Positions 43,369 through 51,923 are shown, counted from the first letter of the stretch. The stretch: DNA of 64,000 nucleotides from Mycolicibacterium elephantis DSM 44368 (GCF_004014805.1 NZ_ATDN01000078.1:1-64000), one strand, 5' to 3'. The notes: generated from the sequence alone by a model not told the origin. Numbers and translations are program-made.

Positions 43369-44250
43369 ATGGTGGCGCGGGTCTGTGTGGTCGGCAGTGT
43401 CAACCTCGACCACACCTTCGTGGTGAATGCGCTGCCCCGGCCTGGCCAGACGGTTCTCGCGTCGGCGACGGCGACCGCACCGGGCGGTAAGGGCGGAAAC
43501 CAGGCGGTGGCCGCCGCCCGCGCGGGCGCGGAGGTGCAGCTCGTCGCGGCGCTCGGCACCGATGCGGCGGCCGCGCAGTTACGGGCCCACCTGGAGGCCA
43601 ACGAGGTCGGGCTGGCCGGGGTGGTGACGCTGCCCGGCCCGAGCGGGTCGGCGGTCATCGTGGTCGACAACACGGCGGAGAACACGATCGTGGTGGCGCC
43701 GGGCGCGAACGCGCATCTGAGCGTGCACGACGCCGACGTGCGTGCGGTGATCGCCGACAGCGATGTGGTGCTCATGCAGTTGGAGATCCCCGTCGGCGCC
43801 GCCGTCGACGCCGCCGAGGTGGCACGCGCGGCAGGCGCGGTCGTCATCGTCAACGCATCGCCGGCGGGCGCGCCACCGCATGCTCTCCTGGCCCTTTCCC
43901 AGTTGGCGGACGTCGTCGTCGTCAACGAATCCGAGGCCGGCCACTGGCACTGGCCGGTCCCTCATCTGGTGATCACCCGAGGCTCGCGCGGTGCCAGCTA
44001 CCTGGGTGACGACGAGCGGTTCGACGTGCGCGCACCGGCCGTCGACGCGGTCGACACCACCGGCGCCGGTGACGTCTTCGCGGGTGTGCTGGCCGCGGGC
44101 TGGCAGACGGGACACGAGGACGCCATGCGCCGCGCGTGCGCGGCCGCCGCGCTGTCCACGCTGGTGCCCGGCGCCGGCGACTGCGCCCCCTACGCCGAGG
44201 CCATCGACGACGCAGTGACCAACCGGAAAGCAGGAGAACGACGCCTATGA
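43369..44250 (+). CDS. rbsK: PfkB-family carbohydrate kinase, probable ribokinase
   Basis: A 293-residue PfkB kinase: VGSVNLDHTFVV at the N-terminus, the APGGKGGNQAVAAARAGA block, and the C-terminal DTTGAGDVFAG anion-hole motif with the catalytic Asp. These motifs fit ribokinase best, and M. tuberculosis has rbsK (Rv2436) in this region. Its stop overlaps the enoyl-CoA hydratase start. Sugar specificity is not proven. Confidence 0.82.
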   Translation: MVARVCVVGSVNLDHTFVVNALPRPGQTVLASATATAPGGKGGNQAVAAARAGAEVQLVAALGTDAAAAQLRAHLEANEVGLAGVVTLPGPSGSAVIVVDNTAENTIVVAPGANAHLSVHDADVRAVIADSDVVLMQLEIPVGAAVDAAEVARAAGAVVIVNASPAGAPPHALLALSQLADVVVVNESEAGHWHWPVPHLVITRGSRGASYLGDDERFDVRAPAVDAVDTTGAGDVFAGVLAAGWQTGHEDAMRRACAAAALSTLVPGAGDCAPYAEAIDDAVTNRKAGERRL

Positions 44251-45092
44251 CATCTGAGACCTCAGTGCCACCCGCCGCCGGCACGCCGCGGCCCCCCGAC
44301 GGCGACTGGCTGGGCACGCCGTATCTGCGCTTCAGCCGCGAGGGCGGGTTCGGGGTGTGCACGTTGGACCGGCCCGAGGCGCGCAACGCGATGACGCCCG
44401 CGATGTACTTCGGCATCCGCTACGCCGTGCGTCACGTCGACGCCGATCCGGACCTGGCGGGCCTGCTCATCACTGGCACCGGCGACGTGTTCGCCCCCGG
44501 CGGCGACATGGGCGGTGGCGACGGCAGCGACGACTGGTTGACGTTCGGGTCGGCGCTGGGCATGGATGTGACGCCGTTCGAGACGCTGCGCCAGTCGGTC
44601 AAGCCGGTGGTGTCGGCGGTCAACGGGCTGTGTCAGGGCGGCGGCCTGCAGATCGCGATGTGCAGCGACATGGCGGTGGTCAGCGACCGGGCCACCTTCC
44701 GGGTGCCCGAGTTGTTCCGCGGGATCGCCGACACCTACTACGCCCAGATGCTGACCCGGCTGATCGGGCCGGTGCGCACCCGCGACCTGATGTTCACCGG
44801 GCGCACGCTGGACGCGCAGGAGGCGCTGGACTGGGGCCTGGTGGCGCGGGTGGTGCCGCACGACGAGCTGCTCGAGCAGGCCCGCGAGGTGCTGGCCCAG
44901 TGCTGCCGCACCGCCCCGGGGGCCCGCGGGCTGGTCAAGTCGAGCATCGACAACTACCTGGGACTGTTCGATCGCATCGGGATGCAGTCCAGCCTGGCCG
45001 GGCCCGAGATCATCGAGGGGTTCCGGGCGTTCAAGGAGCGGCGTTCGCCAAACTGGGTGCACCCCGACCTACGCGTCGACGGCCGCCTCTGA
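44247..45092 (+). CDS. Enoyl-CoA hydratase/isomerase family protein
   Basis: A 281-residue crotonase-fold protein. It has CTLDRPEARNAMTPAM, the oxyanion loop ITGTGDVFAPGGDMGGG and GLCQGGGLQIAMCSDMAVV. The usual catalytic Glu pair is not obvious to me, so hydratase activity is uncertain. The ATG overlaps the rbsK stop, with AGGAG upstream. A long hairpin follows the stop. Confidence 0.83.
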   Translation: MTSETSVPPAAGTPRPPDGDWLGTPYLRFSREGGFGVCTLDRPEARNAMTPAMYFGIRYAVRHVDADPDLAGLLITGTGDVFAPGGDMGGGDGSDDWLTFGSALGMDVTPFETLRQSVKPVVSAVNGLCQGGGLQIAMCSDMAVVSDRATFRVPELFRGIADTYYAQMLTRLIGPVRTRDLMFTGRTLDAQEALDWGLVARVVPHDELLEQAREVLAQCCRTAPGARGLVKSSIDNYLGLFDRIGMQSSLAGPEIIEGFRAFKERRSPNWVHPDLRVDGRL

Positions 45093-45094
45093 GC

Positions 45095-45149
45095 AGCGAT
45101 TTCGGCGCAGTTTGTCACGCCCACCGTGACGAACCACGCCGAAATCGCT
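45095..45149 (+). terminator. Long imperfect terminator-like palindrome
   Basis: The outer arms AGCGATTTCGGCG (45095-45107) and CGCCGAAATCGCT (45137-45149) are perfect. A two-base internal loop is followed by ten further pairs, GTTTGTCACG with CGTGACGAAC, one of them G-U. The hairpin begins 3 bp after the hydratase stop. The core GATTTCGG matches the palindrome at 11187. Confidence 0.72.
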
Positions 45150-45156
45150 CTTGAAT

Positions 45157-45176
45157 AGTACAGAAATTGATGTACT
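45157..45176. promoter_or_regulatory. Candidate operator AGTACA-N8-TGTACT
   Basis: A perfect 6-bp inverted repeat with an 8-bp A/T-rich spacer ends 9 bp before the metalloregulator start. It therefore overlaps the likely ribosome-binding and core promoter region. ArsR/SmtB repressors usually bind such imperfect dyads in their own promoters. The assignment rests on position and symmetry. Confidence 0.5.
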
Positions 45177-45185
45177 GTCTGCGGC

Positions 45186-45515
45186 ATGCAGACGGTCACC
45201 CACCGCGACGCGTTGTCGCGGTTCGGCTATGCGCTCTCCGACCCGACGCGCTGCGAGATCCTGCTGCTCCTGCGCGACGGCCCCGGCTACCCGTCTGAGC
45301 TCGCCGACAAGATCGGGGTGTCGCGCCAGATCCTGTCCAACCACCTGGCGTGCCTGCGCGGCTGCGGCCTGGTCGTCGCGCAGCCCGAAGGTCGGCGCAA
45401 CCGCTACGAACTCGCCGACGCCCGGATCGCCCACGCGCTCGCCGACTTGATCGGGTTGGTGCTGACGGTCGACCCGGCGTGCTGCCCAGCCGCCGAAACC
45501 GAGGGCTGCTGCTGA
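45186..45515 (+). CDS. CmtR-like ArsR/SmtB metal-sensing repressor
   Basis: A 109-residue winged-helix repressor very like M. tuberculosis CmtR, a Cd(II)/Pb(II) sensor. The shared block NHLACLRGCGLVVA holds C56 and C60, which correspond to CmtR C57 and C61. C99 or C100 near the C-terminus would supply the third ligand (CmtR C102), and a further CC pair ends the protein. The stop overlaps the efflux gene start (TGATG). It probably releases a nearby dyad on binding a soft metal. Confidence 0.85.
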   Translation: MQTVTHRDALSRFGYALSDPTRCEILLLLRDGPGYPSELADKIGVSRQILSNHLACLRGCGLVVAQPEGRRNRYELADARIAHALADLIGLVLTVDPACCPAAETEGCC

Positions 45516-46126
45516 TGGTCGCGACGACGGCGGCCCGGCGCGACGTCCTCATCCGCCGCGTCCGACTCTTCGTGGCCGCGACCATCAGCTACAACGTGGT
45601 CGAGGCCGTCGTCGCGCTGGCCGAAGGCACTCGCGTGTCGTCGACGGCACTGATCGGCTTCGGGCTCGACTCGGCCGTCGAAGTCGCCTCCGCCGCGGCG
45701 GTCGCCTGGCAGTTCGCGGCCCGGGATCCCGAGACCCGGGAGAAGACCGCGCTGCGGTTCATCGCGTTCTCGTTCTTCGCGCTCGCGGCCTACGTCACCG
45801 CCGACGCGCTGCTGACGTTGTTCGGGGTCGGCGAGGCGCGGCCGTCGCGCATCGGCATCGCGCTCGCCGCGCTCAGCCTGGTGATCATGCCGGTGTTGTC
45901 GTGGGCGCAGCGTCACGCCGGACGCGAACTGGGCTCGCGCTCAGCTGTCGCCGACTCCAAACAGACGCTGTTGTGCACGTATCTTTCCGCGGTCTTGCTG
46001 ATCGGGCTGGTCTTCAACGCCGCGCTCGGCTGGACGTGGACCGATCCGGTCGCCGCCCTGGGCATCGCCGCCATCGCCGTCCGCGAAGGCATCAACGCCT
46101 GGCGCGGAGACGCCTGCTGTTCATGA
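45515..46126 (+). CDS. CDF-like cation efflux membrane protein
   Basis: A 203-residue protein with about six membrane segments. GLDSAVEVASAAAVAWQF and LLCTYLSAVLLIGLVFNAAL with a following TDPVAALGIAAIAV resemble helices 2, 5 and 6 of cation diffusion facilitators, including Asp residues where metal binds. The cytoplasmic C-terminal domain of most CDF proteins is absent. It is coupled to the CmtR-like sensor, so it is probably a metal exporter. A DACC tail at the end could bind metal. Confidence 0.78.
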   Translation: MVATTAARRDVLIRRVRLFVAATISYNVVEAVVALAEGTRVSSTALIGFGLDSAVEVASAAAVAWQFAARDPETREKTALRFIAFSFFALAAYVTADALLTLFGVGEARPSRIGIALAALSLVIMPVLSWAQRHAGRELGSRSAVADSKQTLLCTYLSAVLLIGLVFNAALGWTWTDPVAALGIAAIAVREGINAWRGDACCS

Positions 46127-46137
46127 GAGGAGGCACC

Positions 46138-46752
46138 GTGCCTGTCGTCGCGCTGGTGCTGTTCGGCGTGTTCGCGCTGCTCGGATTCGGTTGGCGCAGT
46201 TGGGTTCAGCGGCGTCGAACCGGCTCGACCGGGTTCCGCGGGATCAGCGGCCGCATCGGCTCGGTCGAATGGCTGGCCGGTGTCGGCTTCGTGGTGGCGA
46301 TGGCCGCGGCGGTGTTCGCGCCGATCCTGCAACTGTGCGGTGTGGTGGCGCCGCTGCCGGTTCTGGATCACACGTGGTTGAACGTCGTCGGGGTGGTGCT
46401 CGCGGTCCTCGGCATCGCGGGCACGGTGTACGCGCAGTTGGACATGGGTGACTCGTGGCGGATCGGCGTCGACGCCAGTGAACGGACCACGCTGGTGCGC
46501 ACCGGGGTGTTCGCTCTGGTGCGTAACCCCACCTTCACCGCGATGCTGGTGTTCGGGCTCGGAATCGCGTTGGTGACACCGAATCTGGTGGCGTTGGTCG
46601 GCTTTGCGATTCTGGTCGTCACCATCGAGCTTCAGGTCCGCGTGGTCGAGGAGCCCTACCTGTTGTCGGTTCACGGCGACGAGTACCGCGGGTACACGGC
46701 GCGGGTCGGCCGCTTCGTCCCGGGGTTGGGGCGATTTCGGTGCGCCGCGTAG
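46138..46752 (+). CDS. Isoprenylcysteine carboxyl methyltransferase-like membrane protein
   Basis: A 204-residue integral membrane protein with about five hydrophobic segments. The C-terminal LVRTGVFALVRNPTFTAM and VEEPYLLSVHGDEYRGY are the SAM-binding motifs of the ICMT/PEMT family. I choose the GTG at 46138 because GAGAGGAGG ends 4 nt before it. An ATG at 46123 overlaps the efflux stop. Bacterial members methylate diverse targets, and the target here is unknown. Confidence 0.83.
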   Translation: MPVVALVLFGVFALLGFGWRSWVQRRRTGSTGFRGISGRIGSVEWLAGVGFVVAMAAAVFAPILQLCGVVAPLPVLDHTWLNVVGVVLAVLGIAGTVYAQLDMGDSWRIGVDASERTTLVRTGVFALVRNPTFTAMLVFGLGIALVTPNLVALVGFAILVVTIELQVRVVEEPYLLSVHGDEYRGYTARVGRFVPGLGRFRCAA

Positions 46753-46783
46753 CGCTCACCGCCACTTAGCGCACCGAAATCGC
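46731..46783 (+). terminator. Terminator-like palindrome overlapping a coding end
   Basis: A perfect 15-bp inverted repeat, GCGATTTCGGTGCGC (46731-46745) with GCGCACCGAAATCGC (46769-46783). The left arm lies within the last codons of the methyltransferase-like gene. The sequence core is the same as at 11187 and 45095. Confidence 0.72.
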
Positions 46784-46800
46784 TGATTAGACTGCCGGGC

Positions 46801-47340
46801 ATGCCGATAGTTGGAAAGCTGCTCAGGCGGTTCCGCGCTGGCGCACACCGCAGCCCGCTCGCCGCACCCGAGTACACAGGCGCCGACACCATCGACATCA
46901 CCAGCAGTGCGTTCGACGACGGCGGCCCGATCCCGCAGAGGCACGCCGGTGCCGCCGTCGGCGACAACGTCTCGCCGCCGCTGCGCTGGAGCGGGGTGCC
47001 GGCGCCGACCAAGCAACTCGCCCTGGTCATCGACGACATCGACGTGCCGGGCCCCAAACCGCTGATGCACACGATCGCGCTGATCGAGGCGGACCGCCGC
47101 AGCCTCGACGAAGGTGAACTCAAGCCCGGCGCCGCCGGCGTGCGCTTCGTCAAGGCGTTCGGCGACTCCTACGTCGGGCCCGCACCGATCCGGGGACACG
47201 GTCCCCACCACTACCGGTTTCAGCTGTTCGCGCTGGACCAGCCGGTACCCGACGACGTGACCGACCACAAGGGATTTCTCGCCGCGATCGCCGGTCACGT
47301 ACTGGCGCGCGGCGTGTTGACGGGCACCTACGAACGCTGA
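46801..47340 (+). CDS. YbhB/YbcL-type PEBP (Raf kinase inhibitor-like) protein
   Basis: A 179-residue phosphatidylethanolamine-binding-protein-family member: DNVSPPLRWSGVP, the ligand-site VIDDIDVPGP and GPHHYRFQLFALD. Bacterial PEBPs bind anionic head groups, and their physiological role is unclear. The N-terminal 25 residues are basic without a clear signal peptide. The gene stands alone between a terminator-like palindrome and a small membrane protein. Confidence 0.9.
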   Translation: MPIVGKLLRRFRAGAHRSPLAAPEYTGADTIDITSSAFDDGGPIPQRHAGAAVGDNVSPPLRWSGVPAPTKQLALVIDDIDVPGPKPLMHTIALIEADRRSLDEGELKPGAAGVRFVKAFGDSYVGPAPIRGHGPHHYRFQLFALDQPVPDDVTDHKGFLAAIAGHVLARGVLTGTYER

Positions 47341-47376
47341 CCAGCGCAGTCGACCACCCGCGCTAGCGTGGGAGTG

Positions 47377-47562
47377 ATGGCACGCAGACAGCTGAACACC
47401 AAGCAGGAAGCGACCTGGCTCTGGATGCCGCTGATCATCGGTCTGGTCCTCGGCGTGACCCTGGCGGCCATGACCGATCACTGGTGGTGGTCGACTGTCG
47501 GGGTGCTGGCCGGCGCGGCGGTCGGCGCGGTCAGCGCCGGCAAGCTGCGCCGAAAGCGCTAG
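47377..47562 (+). CDS. Small two-helix membrane protein
   Basis: A 61-residue protein: a basic N-terminus, two hydrophobic segments (WMPLIIGLVLGVTLAAM and TVGVLAGAAVGAVSA) and a basic tail KLRRKR. I see no domain. A GTG at 47368 would add three residues. The stop TAG at 47560-47562 overlaps the nadE stop on the other strand at a CTAG. Confidence 0.65.
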   Translation: MARRQLNTKQEATWLWMPLIIGLVLGVTLAAMTDHWWWSTVGVLAGAAVGAVSAGKLRRKR

Positions 47563-49604
47563 CCGGATTCGGGGATTTCGCGCTCGATCTCGTCGAGCCA
47601 CACCCGCGCCGTCATGTCCGACGGCGCCCGCCAGTCACCGCGCGGCGAGAGCGACCCGCCGTGAGACACCTTGGGGCCGTTGGGCACTGCCGAACGCTTG
47701 AACTGCGCGAACGAGTAGAAGCGCTGCGCGAACACCTGCAGCCAGTGCCGGATCTCCTTGAGCGAGTATGACGGCCGCTTGTGCTCGGGATATCCGGCCG
47801 GCCAGTCGCCGCGCTGCGCGTCGCTCCACGCATGCCACGCCAGAAACGCGACCTTCGAGGGCCGAAACCCGTATCGCAGCACCTGGAACAGCGAGAAGTC
47901 CTGCAGGACATACGGTCCGATTTTCGACTCGGTGCTCTGGATCTCCTCGTCCTCGCCGGCGGGCACCAGCTCCGGAGAGATCTCGGTGTCCAGCACCGAC
48001 TGCAGCACCTCGTTGACCGCGTCGTCGAACTGCCCCGAGGCGATCACCCAGCGAATCAGGTGCTGGATCAACGTCTTCGGCACACCGCCGTTGACGTTGT
48101 AGTGCGACATCTGGTCGCCCACACCGTAGGTCGACCAGCCCAGTGCGAGCTCGGACAGGTCACCGGTGCCGAGCACGATGCCGCCGCGCTGGTTGGCCAG
48201 CCGGAACAGGTAATCGGTGCGCAGGCCGGCCTGCACGTTCTCGAATGTGACGTCATACACCGGTTCACCGCGCCCGAACGGGTGGTCGATGTTCTTGAGC
48301 ATCAGTTCGGCGGTGGAGCTGATGTCAAGCTCGGCGAAGGTCACGCCCAGGGCTTCGGCGAGCCGCACCGCGTTGCCCTTGGTGCGCTCCCCTGTCGCGA
48401 AACCCGGCATGGTGAACGCGAGAATGTCGCTGCGCGGCCGTTCTTCTCGGTCCATGGCGCGGGCGGCGACGATCAGCGCATGGGTGGAGTCCAGCCCGCC
48501 GGACAGCCCGAGCACCACCTTCGGGTAGTGCAGCGCGCGCAGGCGCTGTTCCAGCCCGGACACCTGGATGCTGTAGGCCTCGTAGCAATCCTGTTCCAGC
48601 CGTTCGGGATCCGACGGCACGAATGGGAACCGTTCGACTTCCCGGCGCAGCCCGATGTCGCCCGACGGCGGGTCGAGCCGGAACTCCACCCGCCGGAACG
48701 TGTCCGCATCGATGCCGTGGTGGAGGCGGTTGTCGTCGAACGTGCCCATCCGCAGCCGCTCGTTGCGCAGCAGCTCGAGGTCGACGTCGGCGACCGAGCG
48801 TCGTTCGCCCTTCGGGAAGCGTTCGGACTGCGCCAGGCACTCCCCGTTCTCCCAGATCATCGTCTGACCGTCCCAGGCCAGGTCGGTGGTCGACTCGCCT
48901 TCTCCCGCTGCGGCGTAGACGTAGGCGGCCAGGCACCGCGCCGACGCGGAACGCGCCAGCAGGCAACGGTCCTCGGCGCGCCCGACGGTGATCGGGCTGC
49001 CGGAGAGGTTGACCAGCACCGTCGCGCCGGCCAGCGCGGCCTGTGCGCTCGGCGGGATCGGCACGAACATGTCCTCGCAGATCTCCACGTGCAGCACGAA
49101 GCCGGGCATGTCGGTGGCGATGAACAACAAGTCGGGCCCGAACGGTACGTCGGCATCCCCCATCCGGATCGCCCCGCGCACGTCGTCGCCGGGTGCCATC
49201 TGACGGCGTTCGTAGAACTCTCGGTAGGTCGGCAGATACGACTTGGGCGCGACCCCGAGCACGTGGCCGCGGTGGATCACCACCGCGGTGTTGTAGATCC
49301 GGTGCGCGTACCGCAACGGGGCGCCGACGACGAGCACCGGCATCAGGTCGGCGGATGCGGCGACGACGTCGAGCAGCGCGTCTTCGACCGCGTCCAGCAG
49401 GGCGTCCTGCATCACGATGTCCTCGATCGAGTACCCCGACAGCGTCAACTCCGGAAACACTGCGAGCGCGACGCTGTCATCGTGGCAGCCCTGCGCCAAC
49501 CGCAGCACCGATTGCGCGTTGGCCTGCGGATCCGCCAGCGCCGTGTGGTGTGTGCAGGCGGCGACGCGCACGAACCCGTGCCGGTAGGCCGAGTAGAAAT
49601 CCAT
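47559..49604 (-). CDS. nadE: Glutamine-dependent NAD+ synthetase
   Basis: A 681-residue fused enzyme. The N-terminal nitrilase-type glutaminase domain (about 1-300) has the triad E52 (FPELTLSGYS), K121 (APKSYLPTYREF) and C176 (VEICEDMF). The C-terminal synthetase domain has the pyrophosphatase motif LGLSGGLDSTHA. Ammonia released from glutamine is used to amidate NaAD. Length and triad numbering match mycobacterial NadE. In M. tuberculosis it neighbours proB, whereas here 14 kb separate them. Confidence 0.97.
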   Translation of the reverse strand: MDFYSAYRHGFVRVAACTHHTALADPQANAQSVLRLAQGCHDDSVALAVFPELTLSGYSIEDIVMQDALLDAVEDALLDVVAASADLMPVLVVGAPLRYAHRIYNTAVVIHRGHVLGVAPKSYLPTYREFYERRQMAPGDDVRGAIRMGDADVPFGPDLLFIATDMPGFVLHVEICEDMFVPIPPSAQAALAGATVLVNLSGSPITVGRAEDRCLLARSASARCLAAYVYAAAGEGESTTDLAWDGQTMIWENGECLAQSERFPKGERRSVADVDLELLRNERLRMGTFDDNRLHHGIDADTFRRVEFRLDPPSGDIGLRREVERFPFVPSDPERLEQDCYEAYSIQVSGLEQRLRALHYPKVVLGLSGGLDSTHALIVAARAMDREERPRSDILAFTMPGFATGERTKGNAVRLAEALGVTFAELDISSTAELMLKNIDHPFGRGEPVYDVTFENVQAGLRTDYLFRLANQRGGIVLGTGDLSELALGWSTYGVGDQMSHYNVNGGVPKTLIQHLIRWVIASGQFDDAVNEVLQSVLDTEISPELVPAGEDEEIQSTESKIGPYVLQDFSLFQVLRYGFRPSKVAFLAWHAWSDAQRGDWPAGYPEHKRPSYSLKEIRHWLQVFAQRFYSFAQFKRSAVPNGPKVSHGGSLSPRGDWRAPSDMTARVWLDEIEREIPESG

Positions 49605-49647
49605 GCCTCATTGTTGCCCGAAAGCAGAACGGGGTATGCAGAAGCCC

Positions 49648-50187
49648 ATGAGTGACACCGCTGTGCTGGTCATCGACATGATGAACACCTACCGGCATCC
49701 CGATGCCGAGAAGCTGGCCCCCCACGTCGCCGAGATCATCGATCCGCTGGCGCAGCTGGTCGCCGAGGCGCGCGAGCGCGACGACGTCGAGCTGATCTAT
49801 GTCAACGACAACTACGGCGATTTCAGCGCACAATTCGACGACATCGTGAATGCCGCGCTCGATGGTGAACGACCGGAGTTGGTGAAACCGATCGTGCCCC
49901 CCAAGGGTTGCCGGTTGATGACCAAGGTGCGCCACAGCGCCTTCTACGCCACATCGCTGGCCTACCTGCTGGGGCAGCTGGAGCCCAAACGGGTGATCCT
50001 CACCGGTCAGGTCACCGAGCAATGCATCCTCTACACCGCGCTGGATGCCTATGTCCGGCACTTCCCGGTCGTCGTCCCGCCGGATGCGGTCGCCCACATC
50101 GACCCGGAACTCAGCGACGCGGCGCTGACCATGATGCGCAGCAACATGAGCGCCGACATCATTTCCGCGGCCGATTGCCTGGGCTGA
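49648..50187 (+). CDS. Isochorismatase-family cysteine hydrolase
   Basis: A 179-residue cysteine hydrolase. The catalytic triad fits Asp in VLVIDMMNTY, Lys in RLMTKVRHSAFY and Cys in GQVTEQCILYT. Starts at 49636 and 49603 are alternatives; I take 49648, where the conserved fold begins. Members hydrolyse amides such as nicotinamide, carbamate-like and ureido compounds. An amide-handling role would suit the nitrogen operon 2 kb away, but nothing else links them. Confidence 0.85.
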   Translation: MSDTAVLVIDMMNTYRHPDAEKLAPHVAEIIDPLAQLVAEARERDDVELIYVNDNYGDFSAQFDDIVNAALDGERPELVKPIVPPKGCRLMTKVRHSAFYATSLAYLLGQLEPKRVILTGQVTEQCILYTALDAYVRHFPVVVPPDAVAHIDPELSDAALTMMRSNMSADIISAADCLG

Positions 50188-50239
50188 CGGGAAAAGGCGA
50201 GAAGCTACGGCTGACGTCGGGCAGCAGTACACTTCAAAC

Positions 50240-51784
50240 GTGCCGGAAACGGCGTACGCATCCTGCGGCGACCTCAACCTGGCGTATCAGGTCTTCGGCG
50301 ACGGACCTATCGAGCTGGTCTTCGCCGGATCGTTCGCCAGCCACGTCGAGTTGTATTGGACCGTGCCCGAATTCGTGGCCTTCTTCGAGCGCCTCGCCAC
50401 GTTCTGTCGCGTCCTTCTCTTCGATAAGGCCGGGGCGGGCCTGTCGGACCCGGTGCCCAAAGTCCGCACGCTGGAGGAGCGGGTGTCCGAGATCGAGGCC
50501 GTCATGGACGCCGTCGGCTTCCAAAGGGCCGTGCTTTTCGGGACGAGCGAGGGCGGCCCGGCCTCCATCCTCTTCGCGGCGACACGACCGCAGCGAACGC
50601 GGGCGCTGATTCTCACCGGCACCTTCGCGTACGCCTACGTCGACGGCTGGGCTGACTTGGAACGCGATCCGGCCGAGCTGCGGGACCGCTTGCTGGGCGA
50701 GCTCGATGAGCGCTACACACCCTCGGTGCAGCAGACCGCCGGCTTGCAGGCTTTTTGGCGCGCCGTCCTCACAGCATGGGGCAGCGGCGCGGCGGCCAAG
50801 GCTCTACTGCCGTCGGTGCGCTCCGTCCGCCTGCTCGCGATGGTGGAACGGATGAGCGCCAGCCCGGGGATGGCGCGCGCGGTCCTCGAAGCCGGGTTCC
50901 GGATCGACGCGCGGCCGGTCCTGCCGGCCATCACCGCACCCACCCTGGTCATCCATGCCCGAGAAGAAGTCGTTCCGGTGCAGTGCGGCCGCTACATCGC
51001 CGACCACATCCCCGGTGCGCGAATGCTCGAAGTCGACGGCAACGACCACGCGCCCTGGCTCGCCGATCCCGACACGATCCTGACCGAGGTCGAGGAGTTC
51101 CTCACCGGCAGCCATGCCGCGCCCTCTCCGGCGCGTCGTGCGCTGCGCAGCGTGCTGTTCACCGACATCGTCGCATCGACACGACACGCCGCGGCGATGG
51201 GCGACGAGCGGTGGCGTGCGGTGCTGCACCGATTCGACGAGATCACCGCTGACGTCGCACACCGGTTCGGGGGCACGGTGGTGGAAAGTACGGGCGACGG
51301 CCACTTGATCACCTTCGAGGGCCCGACGCTTGCGATCCGGTGCGCCGAGACCTTACGCGCCGAGGCGGAAACCTTGGGTATCGAGATTCGCGCCGGAATC
51401 CACACCGGCGAGTGCGAACTGCTGGAAACCGGCATCGGCGGTATCGCTGTGCACATCGCGGCGCGGATCGTCGACAAGGCGGGCAGCGGGGAGATCCTCG
51501 TCTCGCGCACCGTATGTGATCTCGTCGTCGGCTCGGGCACCGAGTTCGACGATCGCGGCTCCGTCGAGTTGCGGGGCGTGCCCGGCGCATGGCAACTGTT
51601 GGCGGTGGATCGCCGCGGCGCGCGGACCGAATCGATGGAGGCACAGCTGATATCCGCACCTACTCCAGGTCCACGGACCGGCATGCGCCGCTCGGACCGC
51701 GCCGTGGCCACGATGGCCAGGCACACACCGTGGATCCTGCGCGGAGTGGCCCGCCTCGCCCATGGGCGCTCGCAGATTCACTGA
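50240..51784 (+). CDS. Alpha/beta hydrolase fused to class III adenylate cyclase
   Basis: A 514-residue fusion. Residues 1-290 are an alpha/beta hydrolase with LLFDKAGAGLSDP and Ser103 in FGTSEGGPAS. Residues about 300-460 are a class III cyclase with metal Asps D309 (LFTDIVAST) and D353 (STGDGHL). The architecture matches M. tuberculosis Rv1900c (LipJ). The usual adenine-specifying Lys before TGDG is replaced (ES at 349-350), and the transition-state Asn position is His405 in VHIAARI. Nucleotide specificity is therefore uncertain. It may couple sensing of an ester-like ligand to cyclic nucleotide synthesis. Confidence 0.88.
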   Translation: MPETAYASCGDLNLAYQVFGDGPIELVFAGSFASHVELYWTVPEFVAFFERLATFCRVLLFDKAGAGLSDPVPKVRTLEERVSEIEAVMDAVGFQRAVLFGTSEGGPASILFAATRPQRTRALILTGTFAYAYVDGWADLERDPAELRDRLLGELDERYTPSVQQTAGLQAFWRAVLTAWGSGAAAKALLPSVRSVRLLAMVERMSASPGMARAVLEAGFRIDARPVLPAITAPTLVIHAREEVVPVQCGRYIADHIPGARMLEVDGNDHAPWLADPDTILTEVEEFLTGSHAAPSPARRALRSVLFTDIVASTRHAAAMGDERWRAVLHRFDEITADVAHRFGGTVVESTGDGHLITFEGPTLAIRCAETLRAEAETLGIEIRAGIHTGECELLETGIGGIAVHIAARIVDKAGSGEILVSRTVCDLVVGSGTEFDDRGSVELRGVPGAWQLLAVDRRGARTESMEAQLISAPTPGPRTGMRRSDRAVATMARHTPWILRGVARLAHGRSQIH

Positions 51785-51808
51785 GACGGTTCAGCTGGCA
51801 GGACCGAG

Positions 51809-51834
51809 AGGTTTCTGTCATCTGACAGAAACCT
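51809..51834. promoter_or_regulatory. Candidate operator 1 of the carboxylase operon
   Basis: AGGTTTCTGTCA (51809-51820) and TGACAGAAACCT (51823-51834) are perfect 12-bp arms around TC. The core CTGTC-N4-GACAG recurs about 97 bp downstream. Both lie in the 165-bp gap before the first DUF1989 gene. The gap contains no other gene, and I see no guanidine riboswitch core. The TetR protein at 62.2 kb is the likely ligand. Confidence 0.6.
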
Positions 51835-51909
51835 TCGTCGCACACTGTTAACCGAACGAACGGCATCGGTTACCTCACCGCAACCATCTCCGCGCGGCGG
51901 CCGCGAAAA

Positions 51910-51923
51910 CTGTCGATCGACAG
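51910..51923. promoter_or_regulatory. Candidate operator 2 of the carboxylase operon
   Basis: CTGTCGATCGACAG is a perfect 14-bp palindrome, 26 bp before the first gene. It keeps the CTGTC-N4-GACAG core of the upstream site and the right-flank AAA. Repression from this site would overlap the promoter or leader. Confidence 0.55.
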
